Shown here: positions 33,372 to 40,987 of the stretch, piece by piece
Layout: each line of letters opens with the position of its first letter
Position numbering within the stretch: position 1 is the stretch's first letter
Source: Sphingomonas alpina
GTDB lineage: Bacteria > Pseudomonadota > Alphaproteobacteria > Sphingomonadales > Sphingomonadaceae
NCBI RefSeq assembly: GCF_014490665.1
Contig: NZ_CP061038.1
Location: 3,658,001-3,722,000 of the forward strand
Length of the DNA: 64,000 nucleotides
Direction: 5' to 3'
The notes under the pieces: model-generated
Databases searched by the model: none
The model's input: the letters and a program-made list of their open reading frames with translations, nothing else
What the model was told of the DNA's origin: nothing
Translations under genes and position numbers: made by a program

Positions 33372-34595
33372 TCAGGCAGGCTCAGCCACGGTACTGCCCG
33401 GGATGGGATTGTCCGCCGGGCCATTATGCTGCGGCGTTTCAAGTACGGCCTGAAGGCTCGCGCGGAGCACCCGCAACTGCTGCGGCAAGGTCTCGCTGTC
33501 GAACGCCGCGTCGATCCGTATCAGCATCGTCTCCAGCCGTACCAGCCAGATCTCGTACAGCCGGTCAGTGGTCAGCGCCGGCCGCGTCTCGAGCAGATGC
33601 GTCGCCTGTTCGGTCAGATACGCGGCGTGCGCAGTCGGGCCATAGGTCGCTTTCGCCACGCTATCGGTCAGCACGGGATTGAAGCTGTCCTTCAGCTCGG
33701 CATGGAGCAGTTCACTCGCCTCGGCCTGCTGCGCCTTGTCCTGGACGAGATAGGTGATCGGCCACAGGTCCTGCGGCCCCGCCACCGTCTCGCCGCGAAG
33801 CAGCGCCGCGGCGGCAATCAGCTTCTGCGCCTTGACGATCTTGCGATCCGACATGGTCACCCCGACCAGCCTGAGCTTGCGCACGATATGCGCATAGGTC
33901 TCACCGATCGGCCCCATATCGACCTGCAACGCGGCGCGGTGAAGATCGGCGATGACCGACTTGTCGACCGGCGGGATCGGATCGGGGTCGCCCGCGCTGA
34001 GCCGCCAGCCGGTGCGCAGCAGTTCGGGCAGTTCATTCTCCCCGACCGGATCGACGAACATGGTGATCAGGAAGCGGTCGGCGAATGCCGCGAGCAGCGG
34101 ATCGTCGGGCAATGCGTTCGATGCCGCAACGCACGAGATCAGCGGCGTGACCATGCTGTACTGGCCACGGCGATAGGTGCGCTCGTTGAGGATCTTGAGC
34201 AGCGAGTTGAGGATCGCGGTCGAGCCGAGAAAGATCTCATCGAGGAACGCGACGTCGGCCTGGGGCAGCATGCCGCTGGTCACCGGCTCGACCCGCCCTT
34301 CCTTCAGCGCGTTGAGATCGAGCGCACCGAACAGTTCGGACGGCTCAGTGAAGCGGCCGAGCAGATATTCGAAGGTGGTCGCGTCGATCGCCCCGGCGAC
34401 CGCCTGCACCGCAGCCGATTTGCCGGTGCCGGGCGGGCCGATCAGCAGCACATGCTCGCGCGAGATCAACCCGAGCATGATCAGTTCGAGCAGTGCGCGG
34501 CGCGCGACGAAGCGCTCGCTCAGCCGGTCGATATGCGCGTTGAGGATCGCGATCGCGGGTGCGGTCCCGCTCGCGGGGATGGTCGACAGAGGCAT
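33372..34595 (-). CDS. MoxR-family AAA+ ATPase
   Basis: A 407-residue AAA+ ATPase. Walker A is GPPGTGKS at residues 53-60, Walker B ADVAFLDEIF at about 113-122, sensor 1 VAASNALPDDP and the later helical lid. The region YLLGRFTEPSELFGALD is typical of the MoxR/RavA branch, which remodels partner proteins together with vWA subunits. The start at 34595 (MPLSTIPASG) is chosen over an upstream ATG that lacks a ribosome binding site. It is the first gene of the four-gene operon. Confidence 0.8.
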   Translation of the reverse strand: MPLSTIPASGTAPAIAILNAHIDRLSERFVARRALLELIMLGLISREHVLLIGPPGTGKSAAVQAVAGAIDATTFEYLLGRFTEPSELFGALDLNALKEGRVEPVTSGMLPQADVAFLDEIFLGSTAILNSLLKILNERTYRRGQYSMVTPLISCVAASNALPDDPLLAAFADRFLITMFVDPVGENELPELLRTGWRLSAGDPDPIPPVDKSVIADLHRAALQVDMGPIGETYAHIVRKLRLVGVTMSDRKIVKAQKLIAAAALLRGETVAGPQDLWPITYLVQDKAQQAEASELLHAELKDSFNPVLTDSVAKATYGPTAHAAYLTEQATHLLETRPALTTDRLYEIWLVRLETMLIRIDAAFDSETLPQQLRVLRASLQAVLETPQHNGPADNPIPGSTVAEPA

Positions 34596-34682
34596 TGGAG
34601 TCCGATCGGATTCTTCTGATATCGGGGCAATTGTCGCCGACATCGCCATGCGAGGCAATCGGAATGGTGCACCGCCGCAAAA

Positions 34683-35351
34683 TCAATCGTCGCCGATCGC
34701 CGCCAGGCCCTTGCGGTCGCGCAGTGTGATGCGGGCATAGGCGAGCTCGATCAGCCCGGCGCGGCACAGCCGCTGCAGCTCCTTGTTGAGCGTCTGGCGC
34801 GACACACCGATCGTGCCGGCGAGATCGGACTGGCGTATGTTGAGCACATCGCTGCCCGACACCTCCGCCCCCTGCAGCAAGGTTCGCGCGAGCCGGGTGG
34901 TGACCGACTGCGACAGGCCCTGCGCGATGAAGGCGAGCGCGGTACGCTGATGCGCGCAGACCAGCAGGCCGATGTCGCGGTACAGGCCTGGCTCGTCCGC
35001 CGCCAGCCGGTTGAACACCGGTTGCGAGAGATGCAGCAGCCGCGTCGCGCCATAGGCGATCGCGTCGTGCGGGCGGGGCCGGCCATCCATGGTGGAGAGC
35101 TCGCCGAACCAGGTACCGGGCCGGAGGATCAGCGCGAGCAGGTCGACGCCGCTCGCCAGATGCCCGATCAGCCGCACCTGCCCCTCAAGCACCGCCCACA
35201 GGCCATTAGGCGGATCGTCCGCGGCATAGACCAGTTCCCCGGTCGCGACGCTTCGCACCCGTGCCTGATCCACGATCAGCCGTCGCCGCGCGGCCGGCAG
35301 TGCACCGAACCAGTCGTCACTCTCCAGCAAGGGCAGTTCGGCAATCGTCAT
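34683..35351 (-). CDS. Crp/Fnr-family transcriptional regulator
   Basis: A 222-residue regulator. An N-terminal cyclic-nucleotide-binding-type beta barrel (LWAVLEGQVRLIGHLASGVD, then TWFGELSTMDG) leads to a C-terminal winged helix (QSDLAGTIGVSRQTLNKELQ). It lacks the clustered cysteines of Fnr, so it is not an iron-sulfur sensor. It lies 87 bp upstream of the MoxR operon on the same strand and may be co-transcribed with it or control it. ATGs at 35351 and 35363 are both possible starts. Confidence 0.8.
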   Translation of the reverse strand: MTIAELPLLESDDWFGALPAARRRLIVDQARVRSVATGELVYAADDPPNGLWAVLEGQVRLIGHLASGVDLLALILRPGTWFGELSTMDGRPRPHDAIAYGATRLLHLSQPVFNRLAADEPGLYRDIGLLVCAHQRTALAFIAQGLSQSVTTRLARTLLQGAEVSGSDVLNIRQSDLAGTIGVSRQTLNKELQRLCRAGLIELAYARITLRDRKGLAAIGDD

Positions 35352-35493
35352 GCCCGGCAGCATTGCCGATCGTCAAAGATTGTCAAGCAGGCGACACTCT
35401 ATTCCGGCGAGCCATGCTAGACTCGGTTTCAACGAGACGATGCCGGTGCACCCGGCATGCCGGACAGACGCAACGATACGAAGGAGAGAGACG

Positions 35494-36267
35494 ATGGCGA
35501 CCGCACAGATGATCACCCCCCGCGAGCAGATCAGCGATGCGGAATGGGCATTGCGGGTCGATCTCGCCGCCGCGTACCGGCTGGTCGCGATGTTCGGCTG
35601 GGACGACCTGATCTTCACCCATTTGTCGGCGCGCGTGCCCGGACCCGAGCATCATTTCCTGATCAATCCCTATTCGCACATGTTCGAGGAAATGACTGCG
35701 TCGGCGCTGGTCAAGATCGACCTGAACGGCAACAAGGTCGGCGACTCGCTCGCGCCGGTGAACCAGGCCGGCTTCGTCATCCACTCCGCGATCCATGCCG
35801 CGCGCGAGGATGCGACCGCAGTGCTCCATCTCCACACCCCGCACGGCCAGGCGGTGTCGGCAATGGCGTTCGGCCTGTTGCCGCACACCCAGACCGCGAT
35901 GATCGCGCAGCACGACGTCGCCTATCACGACTTCGAAGGCATCGCGACCGACCTGGAGGAACGCGAGCGGCTGGTCGCCGATCTGGGCACCAAGAATGCG
36001 ATGATCCTGCGCAACCACGGCACGCTGACGGTCGGCGAGTCGATCCCGCAGGCTTTTATCCGAATGTATTTCCTCGAGCGCGCCTGCGAAGCGCAGATCC
36101 TGATGCTCAGCGCGGGGCGCGACAATCTCAACAATCCGGAACAGGGCGTGGCGGAGAAGGTCAAGGACCAGTCCACCGGCCCCGGCATGCGCATGCTGTC
36201 CGACCTGCTCGCCTGGCCGGCGCTGCTGCGCAAGCTCGACCGGGTCAATCCGGGCTATCGCGACTGA
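35494..36267 (+). CDS. Class II aldolase/adducin-family protein
   Basis: A 257-residue protein with the class II aldolase/adducin fold. The zinc-binding histidines are visible in AVLHLHTPHG and in RNHGTLTVGES, with a further His in THLSARVPG. The start ATG follows AAGGAGAGAGACG, a strong ribosome binding site. Family members act on sugar phosphates or on hydroxy acids. No neighbour suggests a pathway, since the Crp gene is divergent and the hemocyanin-like gene is convergent. Confidence 0.8.
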   Translation: MATAQMITPREQISDAEWALRVDLAAAYRLVAMFGWDDLIFTHLSARVPGPEHHFLINPYSHMFEEMTASALVKIDLNGNKVGDSLAPVNQAGFVIHSAIHAAREDATAVLHLHTPHGQAVSAMAFGLLPHTQTAMIAQHDVAYHDFEGIATDLEERERLVADLGTKNAMILRNHGTLTVGESIPQAFIRMYFLERACEAQILMLSAGRDNLNNPEQGVAEKVKDQSTGPGMRMLSDLLAWPALLRKLDRVNPGYRD

Positions 36268-36293
36268 GGCCTGGCACCAACGCTGCTTGCCCG

Positions 36294-36386
36294 ACGCAGG
36301 CCGGGGTCCAGTTGAGAAACAGACGATCACTGCGGCTGCGCTTCGTTACTCCGGCCTGTTCGACTGGGCCCCGGCCTGCGCCGGGG
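36294..36386. repeat. Intergenic inverted repeat with internal hairpin
   Basis: A left arm ACGCAGGCCGGGGTCCAGTT and a right arm with the reverse complement (CCGGCCTGCG within 36354-36382) match with few differences across about 30 bp. The hairpin CCCCGGC-CTGC-GCCGGGG lies at 36369-36386. It sits between convergent genes and could terminate both. The same kind of sequence is widespread in related genomes as a short dispersed repeat, which is my recollection and not checked here. Confidence 0.6.
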
Positions 36387-36404
36387 AAGCACTTTCTTGG
36401 GTTC

Positions 36405-38437
36405 TCACCGCTCCTTGATGGTGATGAAGCGCAGCGCCAGTGATGGATTCTGCGCGACCAGGTCGGCGAGCGGCGCGGCCAGCGGGCGATCGAAGGGATA
36501 GCCCATCGGCTTGGCGTCGGGATATTCGTCGGTCACCGCGCAGAAGCTCATCGAGCCGCATTGCCCCTGCTTGATCAGCGCGTCGTCCTTGGTCACCACC
36601 GCAAGCAGCGCGAAGCGCATCCCCGATTTGGTGCCCCGCGGATAGAGCAGGTGATAGGGCCAGCCGCATTCGCATGCCGCCGCGTCGGGATGGTCGTCGC
36701 CCTGCTGCTCGAAATGCAGGTCGCGCACGACATCGGGATTGGCGTGGAGCGCGGTGACCGGGCGGCGTACGAGGGTCGAATCGGTATCGGCGCGGGTCAG
36801 CACCTTCTCCTCGCCCGGCGCGATCGGCGCAGCGAACTTGTCGAGTTCGATCCACAGCCGGCGATCGTTGAGCGAGCCGTCCGCCACCCCGCCGACCGCA
36901 TGGGCCGGGCAAAGGAACAGCCGTACCGTCACCAGTTGTTCCACCGCCGCGGTCGAGCGCAGCCGGACCGCGAAGTGATAGGAGGGGTGCCACAGATAGG
37001 GATAGGTGAAGCGCGGCTGATCCTCGACCTGCTGGTCGGTGTTGAGCTGGAAGATGCCGTGACGCAGCTCGGTCTCGATCGTGTCGTGCAGCGTGACCTG
37101 GAGCGGCTGGCCATTGACCTGGCCGACCGTTTCGACACCTTGTGCCGCGTTGCGCGTAAAGCGTGAACCGCCGAGCAATGCGCCGGCAAGCTGGTCCACC
37201 GTCTCGCCACGGGCGGCCGCGGCATTGCGGAACCGCGCGCTGTCGAGGATCACCAGCCCGGCATCGTTGCCGCCGCCGAATACCACGTCCGGCGCGGCAG
37301 CGAAGTCGTTGGCCGGCAATTTTTCCTGATAGGCGAAGTTGATGTCGTCGACATGGCGATGCCAGCGCCAGAAGAACGGATCGCGGATCGCCGAGGCTGG
37401 ATTGTACATCACGCCGCCTTCGTAGCTCGCCAGGTCGGACAGAGCGGCGGTGAAGACATGGCCGAAGCCGTGATGGTTGCCGTAAAAGCTGTTGTACCCC
37501 GCGCCGCTGATGCTCTTGCCGCTGCTTTCATCGGCATGGCCAAGCGCGTCGCTGCCCGGCGCGCCGTCCAGCACCAGCGATGCGCCGCCCGGCACCGCCA
37601 GCTTGAGGTTGGCCGCGGCATCGCGCAGCCGGTCGCGGCGCTGTGCATGATCGGCCGGAGCATAATTGTTGATCAGGGCAAGCTGCGCCCATTTGCCGTT
37701 GGCGGGGCGCGGCAGATAGGTCACCCCGCCGATCGCCAGCCCGCCCGGATCATACCCGACGCCGATGCTCGCGGTATAATCATCGAACGCCTCGACCGGG
37801 TCGAGGCCGGCACCGAGCCGTTCGGCATCGTAACGCGCGAGCATCTGCTGATGCATGTAGAAGAACAGCTCGCCGTGGCGCGGTCGGATCGAGAAGCCCG
37901 GGCTGTCGAAGCGGACATAGACCAGATGCCAATGTTCATGATGTTCGTTCGCGAGCGGGTCTTCGCGGAACCAGTTGACCTTGTCCTCGTCCGCCGACCC
38001 GGTGGTGCCGCCAAGCGCAGGCAGCGTCCCGGTCCCCGTTCCCGCCAGCGGGCTGGTGGCATTGACCGTCATGCGCGACATGAGATTGGGAATGCGCACA
38101 TTGCGCGCGGCATGGTCATGGGTGAGGAACAGCTTGGCGGCGTGATCGACCAGCCCGTCGGGATAATTGCCGCGCAGCTCTGCGGCCAGCGCGAACGCCG
38201 CCGCCACCGCGTCATTGTCGCTGCCGTCGCCGGCAAGCGCCTCGGTCGCGGCCTGCGCCATACGGTCGGCGACCGCGATCGCGGCCTCCATATCCTCGGC
38301 GACAAAGACGGAGAAGGCGCGGCCGGTGGGCGGCGGCACGCCATCCCCGGCAGCGCCGCGAAGATCGAGTCCTGCGCGCTGCGCACGACCGGTGACGTGA
38401 AGAAGGCGTCTACGCCCCTCTGGATCGGTTCGCTCAT
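36405..38437 (-). CDS. Arthropod-hemocyanin/phenoloxidase-like type-3 copper protein (frameshifted)
   Basis: A protein of about 678 residues whose N-terminal 34 residues (MSEPIQRGVDAFFTSPVVRS...) lie in one frame and the rest in another. A single extra base in the CCCC run at 38345-38348 (plus strand) would join them as LPGDGVPPPTGRAF. The strong ribosome binding site AAGGGGG precedes the first frame. Numbered from the downstream GTG at 38339, CuA ligands would be His134, His138 and His163 (GELFFYMHQQMLARYD) and CuB His290, His294 and His327 (FWRWHRHVDD). This is the prophenoloxidase/hemocyanin pattern and not the ordinary bacterial tyrosinase one. Oxygen binding or phenol oxidation is inferred. 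Confidence 0.75.
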
Positions 38438-38471
38438 CATTTCCCCCTTTTACGGACCGGTACGCGCCCCC

Positions 38472-38789
38472 TCAGGACAACACACGCTCGACCGGAACGC
38501 TGGCCTGGCCAACGATATCGACCGTGACATATTCTCCCGCCGAGACCGGCTGCGACCAGGTGGCCGGCGTCCATTTGGTCGCGCCGCCACCAGCATCACC
38601 GGTGGTCTGGGTCGACAGGTCGAGGAGTAGAATCTCCGGGTTGATGCCCTGCGGCACGGCCGGTTTCAGTACCGGCGTCTCGTTGATCTGCGACACTTCG
38701 ACCTCACCCAGAACGGTGAGCAGATACGCCGACCCGACCAGATCGCTGCTTTCGATCGCTTTCCAGTTCCTGCTGTTCAAGACGGACAT
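38472..38789 (-). CDS. Companion protein of the hemocyanin-like gene
   Basis: A 105-residue protein with no signal peptide and mostly strand propensity (VGSAYLLTVLGEVEVSQINE). Its start is preceded by GGGGAG. It lies 31 bp upstream of the copper protein gene on the same strand, so the two form an operon. I recognise no family. A maturation factor, regulator or small subunit of the copper protein are possibilities without evidence. It contains no Cys or Met-rich motif that would mark it as a copper chaperone. Confidence 0.65.
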   Translation of the reverse strand: MSVLNSRNWKAIESSDLVGSAYLLTVLGEVEVSQINETPVLKPAVPQGINPEILLLDLSTQTTGDAGGGATKWTPATWSQPVSAGEYVTVDIVGQASVPVERVLS

Positions 38790-39003
38790 GACTTTCTCCC
38801 CTGTCGCCGCTCATCCTCGATAACGCTTCGCAGGCTGCCGGCCGTTACAGGCGGAGCCCAGACAGGAAGCGACGGCGACTCCGGCATACGTCCGTTTCCG
38901 GATCGGAGGATGCGTCCCGCATGACGCCGAGTAAAGCGATGTTGGCCAACAAGATCGGATCCGGATGCAATTGCCGGACAGGAACACAGAATGTCTGATC
39001 CGC

Positions 39004-39180
39004 CATGCTGTTTCATGCTGTTATTCGGCGGAATTTTTTCACTGCTGTTAAGTTGGATTTTCGGCGGAAAATTCCTGTTTTTGTTCAATGGATTGATACC
39101 CGCCGCTGCTGTTATTGAATAACAGCAGCGGAACAGCAGATAACAGCATGGGAAACAGCGCTGTTCGCGGCGGAACAGCA
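39004..39180 (-). repeat. Multi-hairpin intergenic element, copy 3 (inverted)
   Basis: Read on the minus strand, it has the same order as the other copies. A 29-bp palindrome (arms CCGCTGCTGTTATT, 39103-39131) precedes the AT-rich spacer and the core AAAATCCAACTTAACAGCAG (reverse complement of 39042-39061). CATGCTGTTA (39014-39023) pairs perfectly with TAACAGCATG (39141-39150). AACAGCGCTGTT at 39154-39165 is a perfect 12-bp palindrome. It lies in the 732-bp gap 38790-39521, which also holds repeat copy B and otherwise nothing I can support. Confidence 0.75.
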
Positions 39181-39405
39181 ACGGGTTTTTGGACATTGAG
39201 AGTGATCGTCGACGGGCGAGTTCACCCGTTTCCGGCGAGCAGATCGCCGGTGGTTCAGTTGTTTCCACGGTGGAAAGAGCGCGAGCGCGGCCGATCAGGG
39301 TCGCACTCGCACGTGGTGATGGCATGACCCCGCGTAACATTGAATCGGTGGCGAACGAAAATGGCATCCCTGCAGAGTTGGGTTACAGCGGGACAAGCCC
39401 TTCCC

Positions 39406-39494
39406 GTCATTCCCGCGAAAGCAGGAATAGCGCTGCCTTTGCCCACGCTCAGAAAAAGAAGAAGAAGCGGGATTCCCGCTTTCGCGGGAATGAC
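39406..39494. repeat. Short dispersed repeat with inverted ends, copy B
   Basis: The unit begins GTCATTCCCGCGAAAGCAGG and ends CCCGCTTTCGCGGGAATGAC, so its roughly 23-bp ends are near-perfect inverted repeats. The interior GCGCTGCCTTTGCCC...AAGAAGAAG matches copy A (758-840) in reverse complement. This supports a small mobile or REP-type family. Confidence 0.75.
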
Positions 39495-39521
39495 AAGGGG
39501 TCTGCCTGAAGCCGTTCGACT

Positions 39522-40244
39522 TCAGCCGCCCTCCTTCAACCGCTCTGCCACGATCGGCGCCAGCCGGTCGGCGATGCGGGTAACGCCGGTGACATTGGGG
39601 TGGATGCTGTCGGCCTGCATCAGGCTGCGATTGCCGATCACCCCGTCGAGAATGAAGGGGTAAAGCGTCGCGCCATATTCCTTCGCCAGATCGGGGTAGA
39701 TGCGGTCGAACGCCGCGACATAATCAGGGCCGAGATTGGGCGGCGCACGCATACCGGTGAGGATCACCGGGATCTTGCGGTCTCGCAGTTCGCCCAGCAT
39801 CGCGGCGAGATTGGCGCGGGTTTCGGTCGGAGGAATCTGGCGCAGCACATCATTGCCGCCAAGGCCAAGCAGGACCAGATCTGGTTTGCGCTTGAGATTG
39901 TCGAGCGCGAAGGACAGGCGCTGGCGGCCCGCCGCGCTGGTGTCGCCGGAGACACCGGCATTGACGATCAATGCGTTCAGCCCCTGCGCGCGCAACCGCG
40001 CCTGGATCGCATCGGGCAAGCTCTGGCCCCGCGCCAGGCCGTAGCCGGCATAAAGGCTGTCGCCGAATGCCAGCACGCTGCGTTCGGGGCCGGCGACCGG
40101 CGTTATGGCCGGAGGTGCGGGCACGTCCGGCGTCGCAGCGGCGGCGGTGTTGGTCACCGCGGTCGGCTGCGGGCCGCAGCTTGTCAGCAGCAGTGCTTGG
40201 AGAAGCAGCAACCCCGCCCCATATGCGCGTCTTCCTATCGTCAT
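39522..40244 (-). CDS. tesA: SGNH/GDSL arylesterase/thioesterase lipoprotein (TesA-like)
   Basis: A 240-residue protein. The N-terminus has a hydrophobic signal ending in a lipobox LLLTSCG, so it is probably a lipoprotein. SGNH block I is VLAFGDSLYAGYGL with the nucleophile Ser, block III is GGNDVLR, and the C-terminal DSIHPN provides Asp and His. The start at 40244 (MTIGRRAYG) is preferred, although ATGs up to 40265 are possible. It is divergent from a YbbA/YbbP-type ABC system, the same neighbours as tesA in other proteobacteria. Confidence 0.8.
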   Translation of the reverse strand: MTIGRRAYGAGLLLLQALLLTSCGPQPTAVTNTAAAATPDVPAPPAITPVAGPERSVLAFGDSLYAGYGLARGQSLPDAIQARLRAQGLNALIVNAGVSGDTSAAGRQRLSFALDNLKRKPDLVLLGLGGNDVLRQIPPTETRANLAAMLGELRDRKIPVILTGMRAPPNLGPDYVAAFDRIYPDLAKEYGATLYPFILDGVIGNRSLMQADSIHPNVTGVTRIADRLAPIVAERLKEGG

Positions 40245-40288
40245 GCTTCCCGCCTTCATCATCAACTTCCCAGCCAGGCTTCCCTGAC

Positions 40289-40987
40289 ATGCCGAACCTT
40301 ACCCCCGACGATATGGTGATCGCCGCGCGCGGAGTCACGCTGACACTGGGGGCCGCCGCTGCGCCGACCGTGATCCTGCGCGGCATCGATCTGGACGTGG
40401 CGCGCGGCACCAGCCTTGCGCTGCTTGGGCCGTCGGGATCGGGCAAATCATCGCTGATGGCGATCCTGTCGGGGCTCGAACGCGCCAGTTCGGGCAGCGT
40501 CGCGGTGGCGGGGCTGGAATTCGGCACGCTCGACGAGGATGCGCTGGCACGGGCGCGGCGCGGGCGGATCGGCATCGTGCTGCAGGCCTTTCACTTGCTG
40601 CCGACCATGACCGCGCGCGAGAATGTCGCGGTGCCGATGGAGCTGGCCGGAATGACCGACGCGTTTGCGCGCGCCGATGCCGAGTTGGAAGCGGTCGGGC
40701 TCGGCCACCGGCTCGACCATTATCCGGCGCAATTGTCGGGCGGCGAGCAACAGCGCGTGGCGATCGCCCGTGCGCTCGGGCCGCGTCCCGACCTGGTGTT
40801 TGCCGATGAGCCGACCGGTAATCTCGACACCGCCACCGGTGTTGCGGTGATGGATCTGCTGTTCGAGCGCCAGGCGGCGGCCGGCGTGACGCTGGTGGTG
40901 ATCACGCATGACGCGACGCTGGCGGCGCGGTGCGACCGGATCGTCGAGCTGGCCGATGGGCGGATCGTCGCGGACCGCGTGCGATGA
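40289..40987 (+). CDS. ybbA: ABC transporter ATPase, YbbA/LolD-type
   Basis: A 232-residue ATPase. Walker A GPSGSGKSS, ABC signature LSGGEQQRVAIARAL and Walker B LVFADEPTGNLD are intact, with the H-loop in VITHDA. The sequence belongs to the LolD/MacB group, whose partners are large FtsX-type permeases, and such a permease overlaps its stop by ATGA. It lies 44 bp from the divergent tesA gene. The role is probably in envelope lipid or hydrophobic-compound export. Confidence 0.85.
   Translation: MPNLTPDDMVIAARGVTLTLGAAAAPTVILRGIDLDVARGTSLALLGPSGSGKSSLMAILSGLERASSGSVAVAGLEFGTLDEDALARARRGRIGIVLQAFHLLPTMTARENVAVPMELAGMTDAFARADAELEAVGLGHRLDHYPAQLSGGEQQRVAIARALGPRPDLVFADEPTGNLDTATGVAVMDLLFERQAAAGVTLVVITHDATLAARCDRIVELADGRIVADRVR

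Noticed and set aside
37353..38630. Plus-strand open frame opposite the hemocyanin-like gene
   Set aside because: It has no recognisable domain or ribosome binding site, and the minus strand carries all copper-ligand motifs.
39004..39180. Degenerate IS remnant or attachment site
   Set aside because: No transposase or integrase fragment in any frame, and the same structured unit recurs at three other intergenic sites without flanking coding remnants.
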